A stretch of 64,000 nt of DNA from a bacterium (lineage in GTDB: Bacteria; Actinomycetota; Thermoleophilia; Solirubrobacterales; Solirubrobacteraceae), in assembly GCA_021323635.1 (NCBI GenBank), contig JAJPKQ010000036.1, positions 62,001 to 126,000 of the forward strand, in the 5' to 3' direction. Below are positions 48,623 to 57,930 of the stretch, in pieces. Position 1 is the stretch's first letter. Every line of letters starts with the position of its first letter. The translations under genes and the position numbers were made by a program. Under the pieces are notes generated by a model. The model ran no database searches and was not told where the DNA came from. It worked only from the letters and a program-made list of their open reading frames with translations.

Positions 48623-49314
48623 CGCCCGCCGAACCGCCGACTGCGCGCACGGAACTCCTCCAGGCAGGCGACGAGATCCGCGCGCGAGAAGTCCGGCCAG
48701 AGCTCATCGCGAAAGATCAGCTCGGAGTAGGCGGCCTGCCAGAGCAGATAGTTGGAGATGCGATGCTCCCCAGAGGTGCGGATGATCAGGTCCGGGTCGT
48801 GCATCTCCGGCGCGTAGAGCCCCCGGCGGAACGCCTCCTCGCCGCCGCCCGCATAGCGCTCTGCCGCGTCGAGGATCTCCGCGCGCCCGCCGTAGTTGAA
48901 GGCCACATAGAGGGTGATGCGAACATCCTTCGCGGTCGCCGCTTCCGCGCTTGCCATCTTCTCCACCAGCCCCGCGGGCAGACCCTCGCGGCGGCCGATG
49001 AAGCGCAGCTGCGCGCCCTGGGCGATCAGGTCGGGCAGTTCGCTGTCCAGGCGGCGCTCGAACATCGCAAGCAGCTGATCCACCTCCTCGCGGGGGCGCG
49101 ACCAGTTCTCCGTCGAGAAGGAGTAGACGGTCAGCTCGCGGATGCCCAGCTCGAGCGCGTCTTCCAGGCGCGCCCTGACGGCATCGGCGCCCGCCTCGTG
49201 TCCGCGCCAGACGGGCAGGCCGCGAGCGCGGGCCCAGCGCCCGTTGCCATCGGTGATGATCGCAACGTAGCGGGCCATCTGCTCCTGCGCCTGCTCCCGC
49301 TGCGCAGCGCCCAT
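48619..49314 (-). CDS. uppS: Undecaprenyl diphosphate synthase (cis-prenyltransferase)
   Basis: Builds the C55 lipid carrier for peptidoglycan from farnesyl-PP and IPP. At 231 aa it is of normal length. YVAIITDGNGRWARARGLP contains the essential Asp22 (the common preceding His is Tyr here). Further motifs are GHEAGADAVR, LTVYSFSTENWSRP, and the C-terminal PDLIIRTSGEHRISNYLLWQ with AYSELIF. The start codon overlaps the frr stop by 1 nt. The alternative, a decaprenyl-type cis-prenyltransferase, cannot be excluded. Confidence 0.94.
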   Translation of the reverse strand: MGAAQREQAQEQMARYVAIITDGNGRWARARGLPVWRGHEAGADAVRARLEDALELGIRELTVYSFSTENWSRPREEVDQLLAMFERRLDSELPDLIAQGAQLRFIGRREGLPAGLVEKMASAEAATAKDVRITLYVAFNYGGRAEILDAAERYAGGGEEAFRRGLYAPEMHDPDLIIRTSGEHRISNYLLWQAAYSELIFRDELWPDFSRADLVACLEEFRARSRRFGGR

Positions 49315-49886
49315 CAGATCTCGAGGATCTCCGCTTCCTTGTGCTTCAGGAGCCGGTCGATCTCGGCAACATGCTCGTCGGTGAGCTGCTGCAGCCCGCC
49401 CTCCGCACGGTGCTCGTCATCCTCAGAGACGGCGCCCTCGCCCTTGCGCCGACGCAGCTCGTGCATGATGTCGCGGCGGATGTTGCGCACCGCGACGCGG
49501 CCCTCCTCGGCCAGCCCCTTGACGACCTTTACGAGCTCCGTGCGGCGCTCCCCGGTCAGCTCCGGGATCACGAGGCGGATCATGTTGCCGTCGTTGGAGG
49601 GGGTCAGCCCGAGGTCGGACTCGCCGATCGCCCGCTCGATCGCGGCAATCGCGGAGCGGTCGTAGGGCTGGATCGTGAGCAGGCGCGCCTCGGGCGCGGC
49701 GACGCTCGCAAGCTGACGCAGCGGCGTCTGGGCGCCGTAGTAATCGACGGTCAGGCGGTCTAGCAGCGCCGGGCTCGCGCGCCCGGTGCGCACGGTTGCA
49801 AGCTCGTGCGCCACCGACTCGACGGACTTGGACATGCGCGCGCGCGCGTCGGCGAGCAGCTCGGCGACGCCACCCTCGGTGCTCAC
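49314..49886 (-). CDS. frr: Ribosome recycling factor
   Basis: Splits post-termination ribosomes together with EF-G. The 190-aa two-domain protein (three-helix bundle plus small beta domain, about 30-105) has TVRTGRASPALLDRLTVDYY, TPLRQLASVAAPEARLLTIQPYD, IPELTGERRTELVKVVK and RNIRRDIMHELRRR. It is slightly longer than E. coli RRF owing to an N-terminal extension of about 5 residues. It lies 36 nt from pyrH, in the conserved rpsB-tsf-pyrH-frr order. Confidence 0.96.
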   Translation of the reverse strand: MSTEGGVAELLADARARMSKSVESVAHELATVRTGRASPALLDRLTVDYYGAQTPLRQLASVAAPEARLLTIQPYDRSAIAAIERAIGESDLGLTPSNDGNMIRLVIPELTGERRTELVKVVKGLAEEGRVAVRNIRRDIMHELRRRKGEGAVSEDDEHRAEGGLQQLTDEHVAEIDRLLKHKEAEILEI

Positions 49887-49922
49887 GCGCGCCCCCCCGC
49901 GACGTGCCTAGTGCCGAGCACC

Positions 49923-50660
49923 TCAGGCTGTCCTATCCGGCTTGCTCTGAACGATCGTCCCAACACGCTCGCCGGAGATTATCCGAGTGATGTTCTCGGC
50001 ATCGTCCATGTTGAAGACCCGCAGCGGCATCTCGTTCTCCATGCAGAGCGCAAGCGCGGTGGAGTCCATCACGCGCAGGCGTCGCTCGATCGCCTCCATG
50101 TGCGTGATCTCAGGGATGAAGGTGGCGCTGGGATCGAGCGCGGGGTCGGCGCTGTAGACGCCCTCGACGCCGTTCTTGGCCATCAGGATCACCTCTGCGC
50201 GGATCTCCGCCGCGCGCAGCGCCGCGGCGGTGTCGGTGGTGAAGAAGGGATTGCCGGTGCCGGCGGCAAAGATCACGACCCGACCCTTCTGCAGATGGCG
50301 GATGGCGCGCCGGCGGATGTAGGGCTCGGCGACCTCGGCGACGCCGAGCGCCGACTGAACGCGCGTGTCGGTGCCCATGCGCTCGAGCGTGTCCTGCAGC
50401 GGCAGCGCATTGAGCAGCGTGGCGAGCATCCCCATGTAGTCGCCCGTCGCGCGCTCCATGCCCTCAGCGGCGGCGCTGATGCCGCGGAAGATGTTCCCCG
50501 CGCCCACGACGATCGCCACCTCGACGCCTGCGGCATGAACCGCGCTGACCGCGCCCGCGACCGCCTGCAGGCGATCGAGGTCGGTCCCGTAGGGACGCTC
50601 GCCCATCAGCGCCTCGCCGGAGAGCTTCAGCAGGACGCGCTTGTAGACGGCCGCGCTCAC
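49923..50660 (-). CDS. pyrH: UMP kinase
   Basis: Hexameric amino-acid-kinase-fold enzyme phosphorylating UMP to UDP, allosterically regulated by GTP/UTP. At 245 aa it shows [63 protein letters not shown] and [18 protein letters not shown] 50660 was chosen: it lies 1 nt after the tsf stop and gives the conserved N-terminus. ATG 50678 would overlap tsf. It is part of the rpsB-tsf-pyrH-frr run. Confidence 0.96.
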   Translation of the reverse strand: MSAAVYKRVLLKLSGEALMGERPYGTDLDRLQAVAGAVSAVHAAGVEVAIVVGAGNIFRGISAAAEGMERATGDYMGMLATLLNALPLQDTLERMGTDTRVQSALGVAEVAEPYIRRRAIRHLQKGRVVIFAAGTGNPFFTTDTAAALRAAEIRAEVILMAKNGVEGVYSADPALDPSATFIPEITHMEAIERRLRVMDSTALALCMENEMPLRVFNMDDAENITRIISGERVGTIVQSKPDRTA

Positions 50661-50661
50661 A

Positions 50662-51261
50662 TCATGAGCCGATCGCAAAGCGCGCGAAGCGGCGGATCAC
50701 GATGTTCTCGCCCGTCTTCGCCGCAAGCTCGGCGCGCAGCTCCTCGATCGTCTTCTTGCCGTAGCGCTCGCTGTTGATGTGCTGCTGGTCGAGCAAGACG
50801 ATCTCCTCGAGCCATTTGCGCAGGCGTCCCTCGGTGATGCGCTCGCGAACCTGCTCGGGCTGATCGGCCGCCTGCTCCTCGAGCACGCGACGCTCGCTGG
50901 CGATCTCCTCCTCGGGCACTTCCGATGCGGCGATGTAGCGCGGGTCCGCGTGGGCGATGTGGGCTGCGAGGTCGCGAGCAAAGGCGATCAGCTCCTCGTT
51001 GCGGGCGACGAAGTCGGTCTCGCAGCCCACCTCGACGAGCACGCCGACGCGACGGTTGAAGTGCAGATAGCACTCGATCGCTCCCTCGGCCGCCTCGCGC
51101 TCGGTGCGCTTTGCGGCCTGCGCGCGCCCCTTCACGCGCAGGATCTCCGTGGCGCGCTCCATATCGCCCTGCGCCTCCTCCAGCGCGCGCTTGCAGTCCA
51201 TCATGCCGGCGCCGGTGCGCTCGCGCAGGGCCTTGACGTCAGCTGCCGCAACCTGGCTCAC
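50662..51261 (-). CDS. tsf: Elongation factor Ts
   Basis: Nucleotide exchange factor for EF-Tu. The 199-aa protein is the short form (as in Thermus and many actinobacteria), lacking much of the second core subdomain. The N-terminal domain has [21 protein letters not shown]. The core has [32 protein letters not shown] and [10 protein letters not shown]. The C-terminal part shows [29 protein letters not shown]. The ATG overlaps the rpsB stop by 4 nt. Confidence 0.96.
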   Translation of the reverse strand: MSQVAAADVKALRERTGAGMMDCKRALEEAQGDMERATEILRVKGRAQAAKRTEREAAEGAIECYLHFNRRVGVLVEVGCETDFVARNEELIAFARDLAAHIAHADPRYIAASEVPEEEIASERRVLEEQAADQPEQVRERITEGRLRKWLEEIVLLDQQHINSERYGKKTIEELRAELAAKTGENIVIRRFARFAIGS

Positions 51262-52241
51262 TCGCGACCTCCTTCCTGTTGTGGGGTGGCATCGCCGCCG
51301 CCGCTGCGCATCGCCGGCTCCGCTCCTGCGGGCGCAAAGGCGCCGGGTCCTTGCTCTGGCTCGGGCGAGAAGGAGCGGCCGGAGGGCTCGCCGCCGCCCG
51401 GCGCCTCACTGGGCTGCGCCTGTGCTTCGGCGGCGCGCTTGGCCGCATCCTCCTCTTCACGACGCGCCTGCTCTGCCTCGCGGGCGCGGGCGCGCTCCTC
51501 GGCTTCGCGGCGCTCCTGCTCGGCGGCTTCGCGGCGGGCCTGCTCCTCCTCGCGGCGGAATGCGCTTGCGCCCTCGGCGACCGCTTCGCCGATCGCGTGG
51601 GCGATCAGCGAGCAGGAGCGGATCGCGTCGTCGTTGCCGGGGATCACGTGGTCGATCGGGTCCGGGTCGCAGTTGGTGTCCACGAGCGCGATGATCGGTA
51701 TGCGCAGGCGGCGCGCCTCGCGTACGGCGATCTCCTCGGTGTTGACGTCGATCACGAACACCGCATCCGGAACGCGCTGCATGTCCATCACCCCGCCGAG
51801 GTTTGCGCGCAGCTTCTCGAGGTCCGCTTCGGCGGTCATCCGCTCCTGCGTGGGCAGCAGCTGCAGCTGGTCCTCGCGCGCGTAGCGCTCGAGCTCGTGC
51901 AGGCGGCGGATGCGCTGGGAGATGGTCTGGAAGTTGGTCAGCTGCCCGCCCAGCCAGCGGTGGTTGACGAAGGGCATGCCGGCATCTCGCGCGACCTCCG
52001 CGATCACGTCGCGGGCCTGCTTCTTGGTGCCGACGAAGAGCACCACCCCGCCGCGCCGCGCGAGCTCTGAGGCAAAGCGCTGCGCTTGCGCCAGCAGCTC
52101 CTGCGTCTTGAGCAGGTCGATCAGGTAGATGCCGTTGCGCTCGCCGAAGATGAAGCGGCGCATCTTCGGGTTCCAGCGGCGGGTCTGATGGCCGAAGTGG
52201 ACGCCCGCTTCAAGCAGCTCCGCAATGCCGACCTCCTTCAT
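51258..52241 (-). CDS. rpsB: 30S ribosomal protein S2 with charged C-terminal extension
   Basis: Small-subunit protein at the head-platform junction. The S2 core (about 1-225) has [50 protein letters not shown] and [20 protein letters not shown]. At 327 aa it is about 90 residues longer than usual: a Glu/Arg/Ala-rich helical stretch (about 235-275) and a Pro/Gly/Glu-rich tail follow the core. AAGGAGG within the first codons is not a start signal; instead an 11-codon leader ORF ends on the rpsB ATG. Confidence 0.95.
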   Translation of the reverse strand: MKEVGIAELLEAGVHFGHQTRRWNPKMRRFIFGERNGIYLIDLLKTQELLAQAQRFASELARRGGVVLFVGTKKQARDVIAEVARDAGMPFVNHRWLGGQLTNFQTISQRIRRLHELERYAREDQLQLLPTQERMTAEADLEKLRANLGGVMDMQRVPDAVFVIDVNTEEIAVREARRLRIPIIALVDTNCDPDPIDHVIPGNDDAIRSCSLIAHAIGEAVAEGASAFRREEEQARREAAEQERREAEERARAREAEQARREEEDAAKRAAEAQAQPSEAPGGGEPSGRSFSPEPEQGPGAFAPAGAEPAMRSGGGDATPQQEGGRE

Positions 52242-52273
52242 CGGAGCCCGCCCTCATCGATCTGAATGTGCAT
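52238..52273 (-). CDS. 11-codon leader ORF coupled to rpsB
   Basis: [11 protein letters not shown] followed by TGA, which overlaps the rpsB ATG as ATGA. GGGAG lies 6 nt before its ATG, whereas rpsB itself has no good ribosome-binding site at the right distance. Ribosomes finishing the leader would reinitiate on rpsB. The peptide sequence shows no obvious stalling motif; coupling is the likely role. Too short to prove by sequence alone. Confidence 0.5.
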   Translation of the reverse strand: MHIQIDEGGLR

Positions 52274-52307
52274 GTATGTCTCCCTTTTGGTCGTTGTCTT
52301 TGATGCC

Positions 52308-52321
52308 GCACGTGCACGTGC
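52308..52321. promoter_or_regulatory. Palindrome GCACGTGCACGTGC in the rpsB leader
   Basis: A perfect 14-base palindrome about 35 nt upstream of the leader ORF on the minus strand. It could be an operator or an RNA hairpin of the rpsB autoregulatory leader; no partner sequence is identified. Confidence 0.3.
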
Positions 52322-52385
52322 GCCGACCCGGGCTGAGCCGGGCAGGGAGGCGCCGCACACGAGGGGTGGTGGATCTGCGATGCGA

Positions 52386-53114
52386 TCAGTGGCCGCGGAT
52401 TCTAGCTGTCGGCTGCCGAGCCTGGGCAAGCGCCCTGCTGAGATCCTCCGGGAGATCGGACTCGATCTCGATGCGCCTGCCGTCCACCGGGTGGGTGAAG
52501 GCGAGCCTGCGGGCGTGCAGGAACTGTCGCTGCAGGCCGCTCAGCTGGGGGCCGCCGTAGCGACGATCGCCGACCAGCGGATGCCCGATCGCCTGCATGT
52601 GCACGCGCACCTGATGGGTGCGCCCGCTCTCCAGGCGCACCGCAAGCAGGGCCGTCTCGGCCAGCAGCTCGATCACGCTGAAGTGCGTGCGCGCGGGGCG
52701 CCCGGAGGCCAAGCGGACGCTCATGCGCGTGCGATCGCGCGGGTCGCGGCCGATCGGAGCGTCGATCGTGCCGGTGCGTGCCGGCGGGTGGCCTGCGATC
52801 AGCGCGAGATATTCGCGCTCCAGCCGGCGCTGCTTGAGCGCCTGCTGCAGGCTTCGGTAGGCCTCCTCCTGACGTGCCACGACAAGCAGCCCCGAGGTGT
52901 CGCGATCGAGACGATGCACGATGCCCGCGCGGCTCTCCTCCTCGCCGCCGGCGGCGACGCCCGCGAGCAGCTGCGCAAGCGTGCCTTCAGGATTGCCCGC
53001 ACCGGGGTGCACGACCAGCCCGGCGGGCTTGTCGATCACCAGCAGGAAGGGGTCCTCGTAGCGGACGATCGCCGCAAGCTCGGCGCCGAGCTTGCTCTTT
53101 TGGCGGTCGCTCAA
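52386..53114 (-). CDS. RluD-type pseudouridine synthase lacking the S4 domain
   Basis: 242-aa RNA pseudouridine synthase of the RsuA/RluA group, modifying uridines in rRNA or tRNA. The catalytic motif is GIVHRLDRDTSGLLVVA (Asp nucleophile). VIDKPAGLVVHPGAG at the start of the domain and SGRTHQVRVHMQAIGHPLVGD complete it. RluC/RluD proteins usually begin with an S4 RNA-binding domain; here only about 15 residues precede the catalytic domain, so specificity may resemble RluA. The start overlaps the lspA stop by 4 nt, a common pairing. Confidence 0.9.
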   Translation of the reverse strand: MSDRQKSKLGAELAAIVRYEDPFLLVIDKPAGLVVHPGAGNPEGTLAQLLAGVAAGGEEESRAGIVHRLDRDTSGLLVVARQEEAYRSLQQALKQRRLEREYLALIAGHPPARTGTIDAPIGRDPRDRTRMSVRLASGRPARTHFSVIELLAETALLAVRLESGRTHQVRVHMQAIGHPLVGDRRYGGPQLSGLQRQFLHARRLAFTHPVDGRRIEIESDLPEDLSRALAQARQPTARIRGH

Positions 53115-53605
53115 AGCGCGGACGCGCGGGCCTCGGCGCGCTCAGAGCGCCGCTCGGCTCGCAGCAGCATGAGCACCAGCAGCAGCACGCCCACGGTGAT
53201 CGCGGCATCGGCGATGTTGAATGGAGGCCAGCCGAGCGGCAGCTTGATGAAGTCGGTGACCGAGCCGGTGCGCACGCGGTCGATCAGGTTCCCGAGCGCC
53301 CCGCCGAAGATCAGCCCGCTCACGAGCCAGGTCGGGCCGCTGGTGAAAGAGCGGGCGAAATAGAGCGCAAGCACGATCAGCACCAGCGCAATCAGCACCG
53401 CGACCACGACCGAGCCGCCGGGATCGATTCCGAAGGCGACGCCGCGATTGCGCGTGTGCACGAGCGCAAGCACCGACCCGAGCAGCCGTTCTTCGCCACC
53501 GAGAGGGATCGATTCGGCCACCAGCGCCTTGGTCAGCTGGTCGGCTGCTAGCACCAGCAGCGCGATCGCCGCCGCCCACGCACGCCGCGCAGCTGCGCCC
53601 CTCAC
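53111..53605 (-). CDS. lspA: Lipoprotein signal peptidase II
   Basis: Membrane aspartic protease that removes signal peptides of prolipoproteins after diacylglyceryl transfer. The 164-aa protein has four TM segments and the catalytic Asp pair: GALGNLIDRVRTGSVTDFI and PPFNIADAAITVG, plus HTRNRGVAFG. The C-terminal tail is Arg/Glu-rich. It serves the several lipoproteins in this window (two cyclophilins and the 30419 product). It lies between yggT and the RluD-type gene with 4-nt overlaps. Confidence 0.94.
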   Translation of the reverse strand: MRGAAARRAWAAAIALLVLAADQLTKALVAESIPLGGEERLLGSVLALVHTRNRGVAFGIDPGGSVVVAVLIALVLIVLALYFARSFTSGPTWLVSGLIFGGALGNLIDRVRTGSVTDFIKLPLGWPPFNIADAAITVGVLLLVLMLLRAERRSERAEARASAL

Positions 53606-53925
53606 GCGATCAGCCCCTGCACGATCAGGCTGTTGATCAGCGCAAGCAGGATGATCGCGATCAGCGGCGAGAGGTCGATCGCGCCGAGTGGCGGCACAAC
53701 GCGGCGAATCAGGCGCAGGAGGGGCTCGCAGACGTCACGCAGGAAGGTGAGGAGCGCATCGGTGGCGCGGTTGTAGGGGATGCGCATGCCCAGCTGGAGC
53801 AGCAGCTGGAGCACCACGTACAGGAAGATCAGAAGCGTGTAGATGTAGATGACCGTGGAGAGGAAGTCCGCCACGCCGGTGCGCACGCTTGCAAGGATAA
53901 GCAACGCGGCCACAGGCCCGATCAC
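53602..53925 (-). CDS. YggT-family membrane protein
   Basis: 107 aa with two TM segments (IYIYTLLIFLYVVLQLLLQL and LSPLIAIILLALINSLIVQ) separated by LLTFLRDVCEPLLRLIRRVVPPLGAIDLSP, the conserved YggT loop. The function is not firmly known; family members cluster with division genes (sepF, divIVA) in Gram-positives and are linked to cell shape or osmotic stress. Start and stop overlap proC and lspA by 4 nt. Confidence 0.9.
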   Translation of the reverse strand: MIGPVAALLILASVRTGVADFLSTVIYIYTLLIFLYVVLQLLLQLGMRIPYNRATDALLTFLRDVCEPLLRLIRRVVPPLGAIDLSPLIAIILLALINSLIVQGLIA

Positions 53926-54677
53926 CCTCTGCGCTCGAGCGCGGCGTCGAGCGCCGCGCTGAATGCGCCCCGCAGGCCACCGCGCTCCAGCGCGTCAAGC
54001 CCGCGCGCTGTCGCCCCGCCCGGCGAGGAGACCTCGCGGCGCAGCGCGAGCGTGTCCATGCTGCGCTCCGCAAGCAGCGCCGCGCTGCCTTCAAGGGCCG
54101 CCAGGACAAGTCGCGACGCCGCTGCGGGCGCGATGCCGCGGCGCACCCCCGCATCGACCTGGGCCTCCGCCACCAGCGCGAGGTATGCGGGCGCGCATGA
54201 CATCAGGGCCATCGCGCAGTCCAGCTGCGAGTCCTCGAGCACGACAAGCTCGCCGAGCTCAGCAAAGGCCTCGGCGACGGCGCGGTCGAGCTGCTCCTGC
54301 TGCGGAGCGTCGGCAGCCTGCACGACCGCCCCCTTGCGCAGCGCGACGGCCAGTGAGGGAATGAAGCGGTAGACCGGACATCCCGGGTAGGCCTCCTTGA
54401 GCGCGGAGAGCGGTGTCAGCGCAAGCAGCGATGCGACCGCACGCGGTGCTCCTGCGAGCTCTTCGGCCACCGCGCGCAGCTGCGGCGGCTTGTGCGCAAG
54501 CACGATCAGGTCCGCGCGCTCCGCGACGGCGCGGTTGTCGGGGAGCGCCTCGCCGCCGCACTCGGCGGCAAGCGACGCGGCGCGCTCCGGGATCGGATCT
54601 GCGATCAGCAGCGGACGCCTCCAGCCGCGCGCCATCGCGCGTGCCATTGCGCCCGCGCCGATCAGACCGATCTGCAT
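53922..54677 (-). CDS. proC: Pyrroline-5-carboxylate reductase
   Basis: Last step of proline synthesis: P5C to proline with NAD(P)H. The 251-aa protein has an N-terminal Rossmann motif GLIGAGAMARAMARGW and the middle segment VLAHKPPQLRAVAEEL. The C-terminal dimer domain shows MSCAPAYLALVAEAQVDAGVRRGI and EVSSPGGATARGLDALERGG. Its place between sepF and yggT is conserved in many Gram-positive division clusters, although the enzyme has no division role. Confidence 0.94.
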   Translation of the reverse strand: MQIGLIGAGAMARAMARGWRRPLLIADPIPERAASLAAECGGEALPDNRAVAERADLIVLAHKPPQLRAVAEELAGAPRAVASLLALTPLSALKEAYPGCPVYRFIPSLAVALRKGAVVQAADAPQQEQLDRAVAEAFAELGELVVLEDSQLDCAMALMSCAPAYLALVAEAQVDAGVRRGIAPAAASRLVLAALEGSAALLAERSMDTLALRREVSSPGGATARGLDALERGGLRGAFSAALDAALERRG

Positions 54678-54701
54678 CGTGTCACTTTGCCACGCCAGCC
54701 T

Positions 54702-55238
54702 TTAGGCCTGGTTGAAGAAGCCCTTCTCGATCAGACGCGCACGCTCCTCCGCGGAGATCTCGACATTGCGCGGCGTGAGCATGAACACCTTGTCGGCGAT
54801 CTTCTGCATGCCGCCGTCCAGCGCGTAGGTGAGCCCGCTGGCGAAGTCGATCAGGCGCTTGGCGAGGTCGGTCTCGGTCCCCTGCAGGTTGAGGATCACC
54901 GGCACGGACTCCTTGAAGCGGTCGGCGACCTGCTGGGCGTCGTTGAAGGACTTAGGCACGACCAGGTGCACGCGGACATCGCCGTTGCCGCGGCTGGCAA
55001 CCGGGCGCAGCGTGGCCGCTGCGCGGCGCGCGCCGATCACCTGCGTATGGTCCTCCTCGGCAAAGATCTCGTCGATCTCGTCGCGGCGACGGCGCAGGCG
55101 GCGCACGTTCGGACGCTCGCGGTAGTGGCTTTCGAGCTCCTGCTCGCTGGTGGCTTCCTCCTCGTAGAGCTCCTCCGGATACTCCTCCGCGAAGCCGAAG
55201 TAGACGAGCGCGCGATGCCAGGAATCACGAAGTGCCAT
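54702..55238 (-). CDS. sepF: Cell division protein SepF
   Basis: FtsZ-binding, membrane-associating protein that anchors and aligns the Z ring. The 178-aa protein has an N-terminal amphipathic start (MALRDSWHRALVYFGFAEE), an acidic/Arg-rich linker (about 20-75) and the SepF core (about 85-165): VHLVVPKSFNDAQQVADRFK, VPVILNLQGTETDLAKRLID, FASGLTYALDGGMQKIADKV and FMLTPRNVEI. No strong ribosome-binding site is seen at the start. The 50-nt gap to yggS contains AT-rich sequence (TATAGTATGTACGAT) that may hold a promoter. Confidence 0.95.
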   Translation of the reverse strand: MALRDSWHRALVYFGFAEEYPEELYEEEATSEQELESHYRERPNVRRLRRRRDEIDEIFAEEDHTQVIGARRAAATLRPVASRGNGDVRVHLVVPKSFNDAQQVADRFKESVPVILNLQGTETDLAKRLIDFASGLTYALDGGMQKIADKVFMLTPRNVEISAEERARLIEKGFFNQA

Positions 55239-55289
55239 TTCAAATACGCGTTTTCGCGCCGGAGCGCCCTTTACCTGCCATCGTACATA

Positions 55290-55958
55290 CTATACATAGA
55301 GTCTGGTGCCGATTCGCACGATAGTCGCGCCCTCCTCGACCGCCACGGCGAAGTCCTGGCTGGTGCCCATCGAGAGCTCGCTGAGCCCGTGTGCGTGGGC
55401 GAGCTCGCGCAGGGCGCGGAAGTGGGCGCGGCTCGCCTGCGGGTCGGCGCTTGCCGGCGGCATCGTCATCAGCCCGTGAACCGGGCAGGGGGCCTCAGCG
55501 AGCAGCGATCGCAGCTGTCCAGGCGCGATCCCCGCCTTGCCGGGCTCGCCGGCGATGTTGACCTCGATCAGGATGCCTGCCGCAGACGCGGGCGGGTGCG
55601 CGGCAAGCGCGCGCAGCGCGGAGCTGCTTGCAACGGAGTGAATCAGGTGGACGTAGGGGGCGATCTCGCGCACCCTGCGGCTCTGCAGCACGCCGATGTA
55701 GTCAAAGCGCGCACGGTCCCCGTAGCGCTTCGCCTTTGCGATCAGCTCGCCGGCGCGGTTCTCCCCGAAGGTCCGCAGTCCCGCCGCCAGCAGCACCTCG
55801 ATCTGGTCGATCGCCACGTACTTGGTTGCCGCCAAGATCTCGACCGCAGATGGATCGCGCCCGCTGCGCGCGGCGGCGGCGGCGATCTCCTCGCGCACGC
55901 GCGCAATGTTCTCCTGCACGCGTGCGAGCGAGAACTCGCTTAGGACTGCTCTCGCCAC
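55290..55958 (-). CDS. yggS: YggS-family PLP homeostasis protein
   Basis: PLP-binding single-domain TIM-barrel protein that buffers pyridoxal phosphate and affects amino acid pools; it is non-catalytic as far as known. The 222-aa protein has [13 protein letters not shown] with the PLP Lys, [42 protein letters not shown] and [23 protein letters not shown]. The start overlaps the pgeF 3' end by 19 nt. It keeps the usual pgeF-yggS-sepF order of Gram-positive division regions. Confidence 0.94.
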   Translation of the reverse strand: MARAVLSEFSLARVQENIARVREEIAAAAARSGRDPSAVEILAATKYVAIDQIEVLLAAGLRTFGENRAGELIAKAKRYGDRARFDYIGVLQSRRVREIAPYVHLIHSVASSSALRALAAHPPASAAGILIEVNIAGEPGKAGIAPGQLRSLLAEAPCPVHGLMTMPPASADPQASRAHFRALRELAHAHGLSELSMGTSQDFAVAVEEGATIVRIGTRLYV

Positions 55959-56686
55959 ACGATCACCCCCTGCCGCGCCGCCTTGCCGCCTTCGCGGCGA
56001 TGGGAGAAGAAGCTCCGATCGCAGATCGTGCAGCGCTCCAGCGCCCGCACGTGCGCCACCCCGGCCTCGAGCGCTCGCCGGCGAGCGATCGCAGCAAGGT
56101 CCAAGCGTCCCGCGCCGTCAAGCCCGAGCGCGCGCCCCACCTCGGCGCCTACCTCGTAGCAGCAGGGACCGGCGCCGGGGCCGATCACGGCCCTCAGCGC
56201 TCCCCGCTCTCCGAGCGCGCGCAGTCGCGCCACGGCCGCCTCGATCACGCCCGCCGCAAGCCCGCGCCAGCCGGCGTGGATTGCGCCCACGATGCGCCTG
56301 CCGGAGAGCGCGATCGGCAGGCAGTCGGCGGCGAACACGGCGACGCCGCAGAGCGCCTCGGCGCAGAGCAGCGCATCGCCTGCCTCAGCCTGCCGTGGCG
56401 CCGCCCGTGAGCGCCCTCCTGCGGGCACGCGCAGCGCCCCCGCGACGACGCGCACCTCGGCGGCGTGCACCTGGCGCAGCGTGTGCAGCTCGCGCAGGCC
56501 AAGCGTCGCCGCCAGCGCAGCGCCGGTGCGGCGCAGATCTCCGTCTGCGCGTGCGCTGAAGTAGGCGTGGGCGCCGCTGCCGAGCGCGATCATGCATCCG
56601 GCCAGCTGCGCAGGCTGCCCGCCCGCATCTGTGGAAGTCGGCACGCGCTCCATTTTGAAGGGCTGAGGCGATGAGCGTGTGCTCAT
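55940..56686 (-). CDS. pgeF: PgeF/YfiH multicopper-like purine nucleosidase-editing protein
   Basis: Family linked to peptidoglycan editing (removal of mis-incorporated amino acids on UDP-MurNAc in E. coli) and to purine nucleoside phosphorolysis in related proteins. The 248-aa protein has the zinc-site signature ADCLPIALSGRRIVGAIHAG with HAGWRGLAAGVIEAAV, LRQVHAAEV and GPGAGPCCYEVG; the conserved His and Cys residues are present. Its ATG overlaps the preceding gene's stop by 4 nt; a later in-frame ATG at 56653 is possible. Reported laccase activity is generally considered secondary. Confidence 0.9.
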   Translation of the reverse strand: MSTRSSPQPFKMERVPTSTDAGGQPAQLAGCMIALGSGAHAYFSARADGDLRRTGAALAATLGLRELHTLRQVHAAEVRVVAGALRVPAGGRSRAAPRQAEAGDALLCAEALCGVAVFAADCLPIALSGRRIVGAIHAGWRGLAAGVIEAAVARLRALGERGALRAVIGPGAGPCCYEVGAEVGRALGLDGAGRLDLAAIARRRALEAGVAHVRALERCTICDRSFFSHRREGGKAARQGVIVWREQS

Positions 56687-57930
56687 GGCGCGCGATCGGG
56701 CGCGCGCTTGCGCAGCGCGGCCCTGGCGCCGGCGAGCGCGCGCTGCAGCTCGGCCTCCGCATCCGGCTCGATCTCGTTGTCAAGACGGGCGGCGAGCGCC
56801 GCGCGCAGCCCGGCACCCACCGCCGGGCCCTCTGGCACCCCGGCGGCGATCAGGTCGCCGCCGCCGATCTGCAGCTTGATCGCGCTCAGCTCCGTAAGGT
56901 AGCGCCGCGCGCGCTCTGCGGCATCGCTCCCGCCGAGCGCGCCCGCAAGCGCGATCGCCTCCGGCGGGGCGGCGGCCAGCAGCGCGTGCAGCTGCGAGCC
57001 GCTGCGCGCGCGTGCGAGCTCTCGCGCCAGCTCCGTGCAGCGCTCGGCTGCTGTCAGCACGCGCGTGCGCTCCCTGGCGGTGAGGGCCGCCCCGGCGAGG
57101 CGGCGGCGCAGGCCTCCCTTGCCGGCAAGCAGCGCGCCTGCCAGCAGCAGCTCCACCGAGCCCTCGCTCCCAAGCAGCGCCAGCGCGCGCTCGAGCTCTG
57201 CGTTTGCGGCTGCAGGCAGCAGGTCGAGGGCTGAGAGGGCCCCCAGCTCACGGAGGCTGTCGATCTGCCCGATCGGATCGGGCTCGCGCAGCGCAAGGCG
57301 CAGCTCAGCGGCGAGCCGAGCGCAGCTCACGGTCTCAAACGCCCCGCCCGCGATCGCGTCTGTGGCCAGCTCAAGCGTGCGCGGCTCGATCTCAAAGCGC
57401 AGTCGCGCCCTGTAGCGGGCCAGGCGCAGCAGCCGTGTGGGGTCGTCCACGAAGCTTGCGCTGTGCAGCACGCGCAGCTGCCCGGCGGCAAGATCCTCAA
57501 GCGCTCCCTCGACGTGTGTGAGGCGCCCGCGCGCGCGGCCGGCCAGACCGAGCGCGATCGCATTTACGGTGAAGTCGCGCCGGCGCAGGTCGCTTGCAAG
57601 CGGCGCAGGCCAGACCTCGGGCAGCGCGCCAGGATGCACGTAGCGCTCTGAGCGCGAGCGCGCCAGGTCGATGCGCGCCTCCCCCAGCTGCACGCTGGCG
57701 GTCTCAAAGCGGCTGTGGCGCGTGCAGCGCCCCCCGAGGCGCTCGAGCAGCCCCTGCAGTGGCCCCTCGACGACCACATCGAGCTCGCGGGGGCGCTCTG
57801 CGCGCAGCAGGTCGCGGACGCTGCCGCCCACCAGGTGGGTGCGCTGATCGGCGGCGGCCAGCAGCTCGCGCCCGCCCGGGATCTCCTGCAGGCGCTCAAG
57901 CAGGTCGGATCGGGACGCCTGCGCGGGCAA
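56683..57930 (-). CDS. CCA-adding enzyme/poly(A) polymerase family nucleotidyltransferase
   Basis: Class II tRNA nucleotidyltransferase/PcnB-family head domain: [26 protein letters not shown] supplies the GGxVRD motif and catalytic acids, [18 protein letters not shown] and [18 protein letters not shown] the following signatures. The C-terminal half (about 220-415) is helical and divergent, with no HD domain. The start is taken as TTG 57930 with AAGGAG 4 nt upstream, overlapping hisF by 35 nt; no ATG/GTG is better placed. At 415 aa it is a normal size. Whether it adds CCA or poly(A) cannot be decided from sequence. Its place between hisF and pgeF is unusual. Confidence 0.85.
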   Translation of the reverse strand: MPAQASRSDLLERLQEIPGGRELLAAADQRTHLVGGSVRDLLRAERPRELDVVVEGPLQGLLERLGGRCTRHSRFETASVQLGEARIDLARSRSERYVHPGALPEVWPAPLASDLRRRDFTVNAIALGLAGRARGRLTHVEGALEDLAAGQLRVLHSASFVDDPTRLLRLARYRARLRFEIEPRTLELATDAIAGGAFETVSCARLAAELRLALREPDPIGQIDSLRELGALSALDLLPAAANAELERALALLGSEGSVELLLAGALLAGKGGLRRRLAGAALTARERTRVLTAAERCTELARELARARSGSQLHALLAAAPPEAIALAGALGGSDAAERARRYLTELSAIKLQIGGGDLIAAGVPEGPAVGAGLRAALAARLDNEIEPDAEAELQRALAGARAALRKRAPDRAP

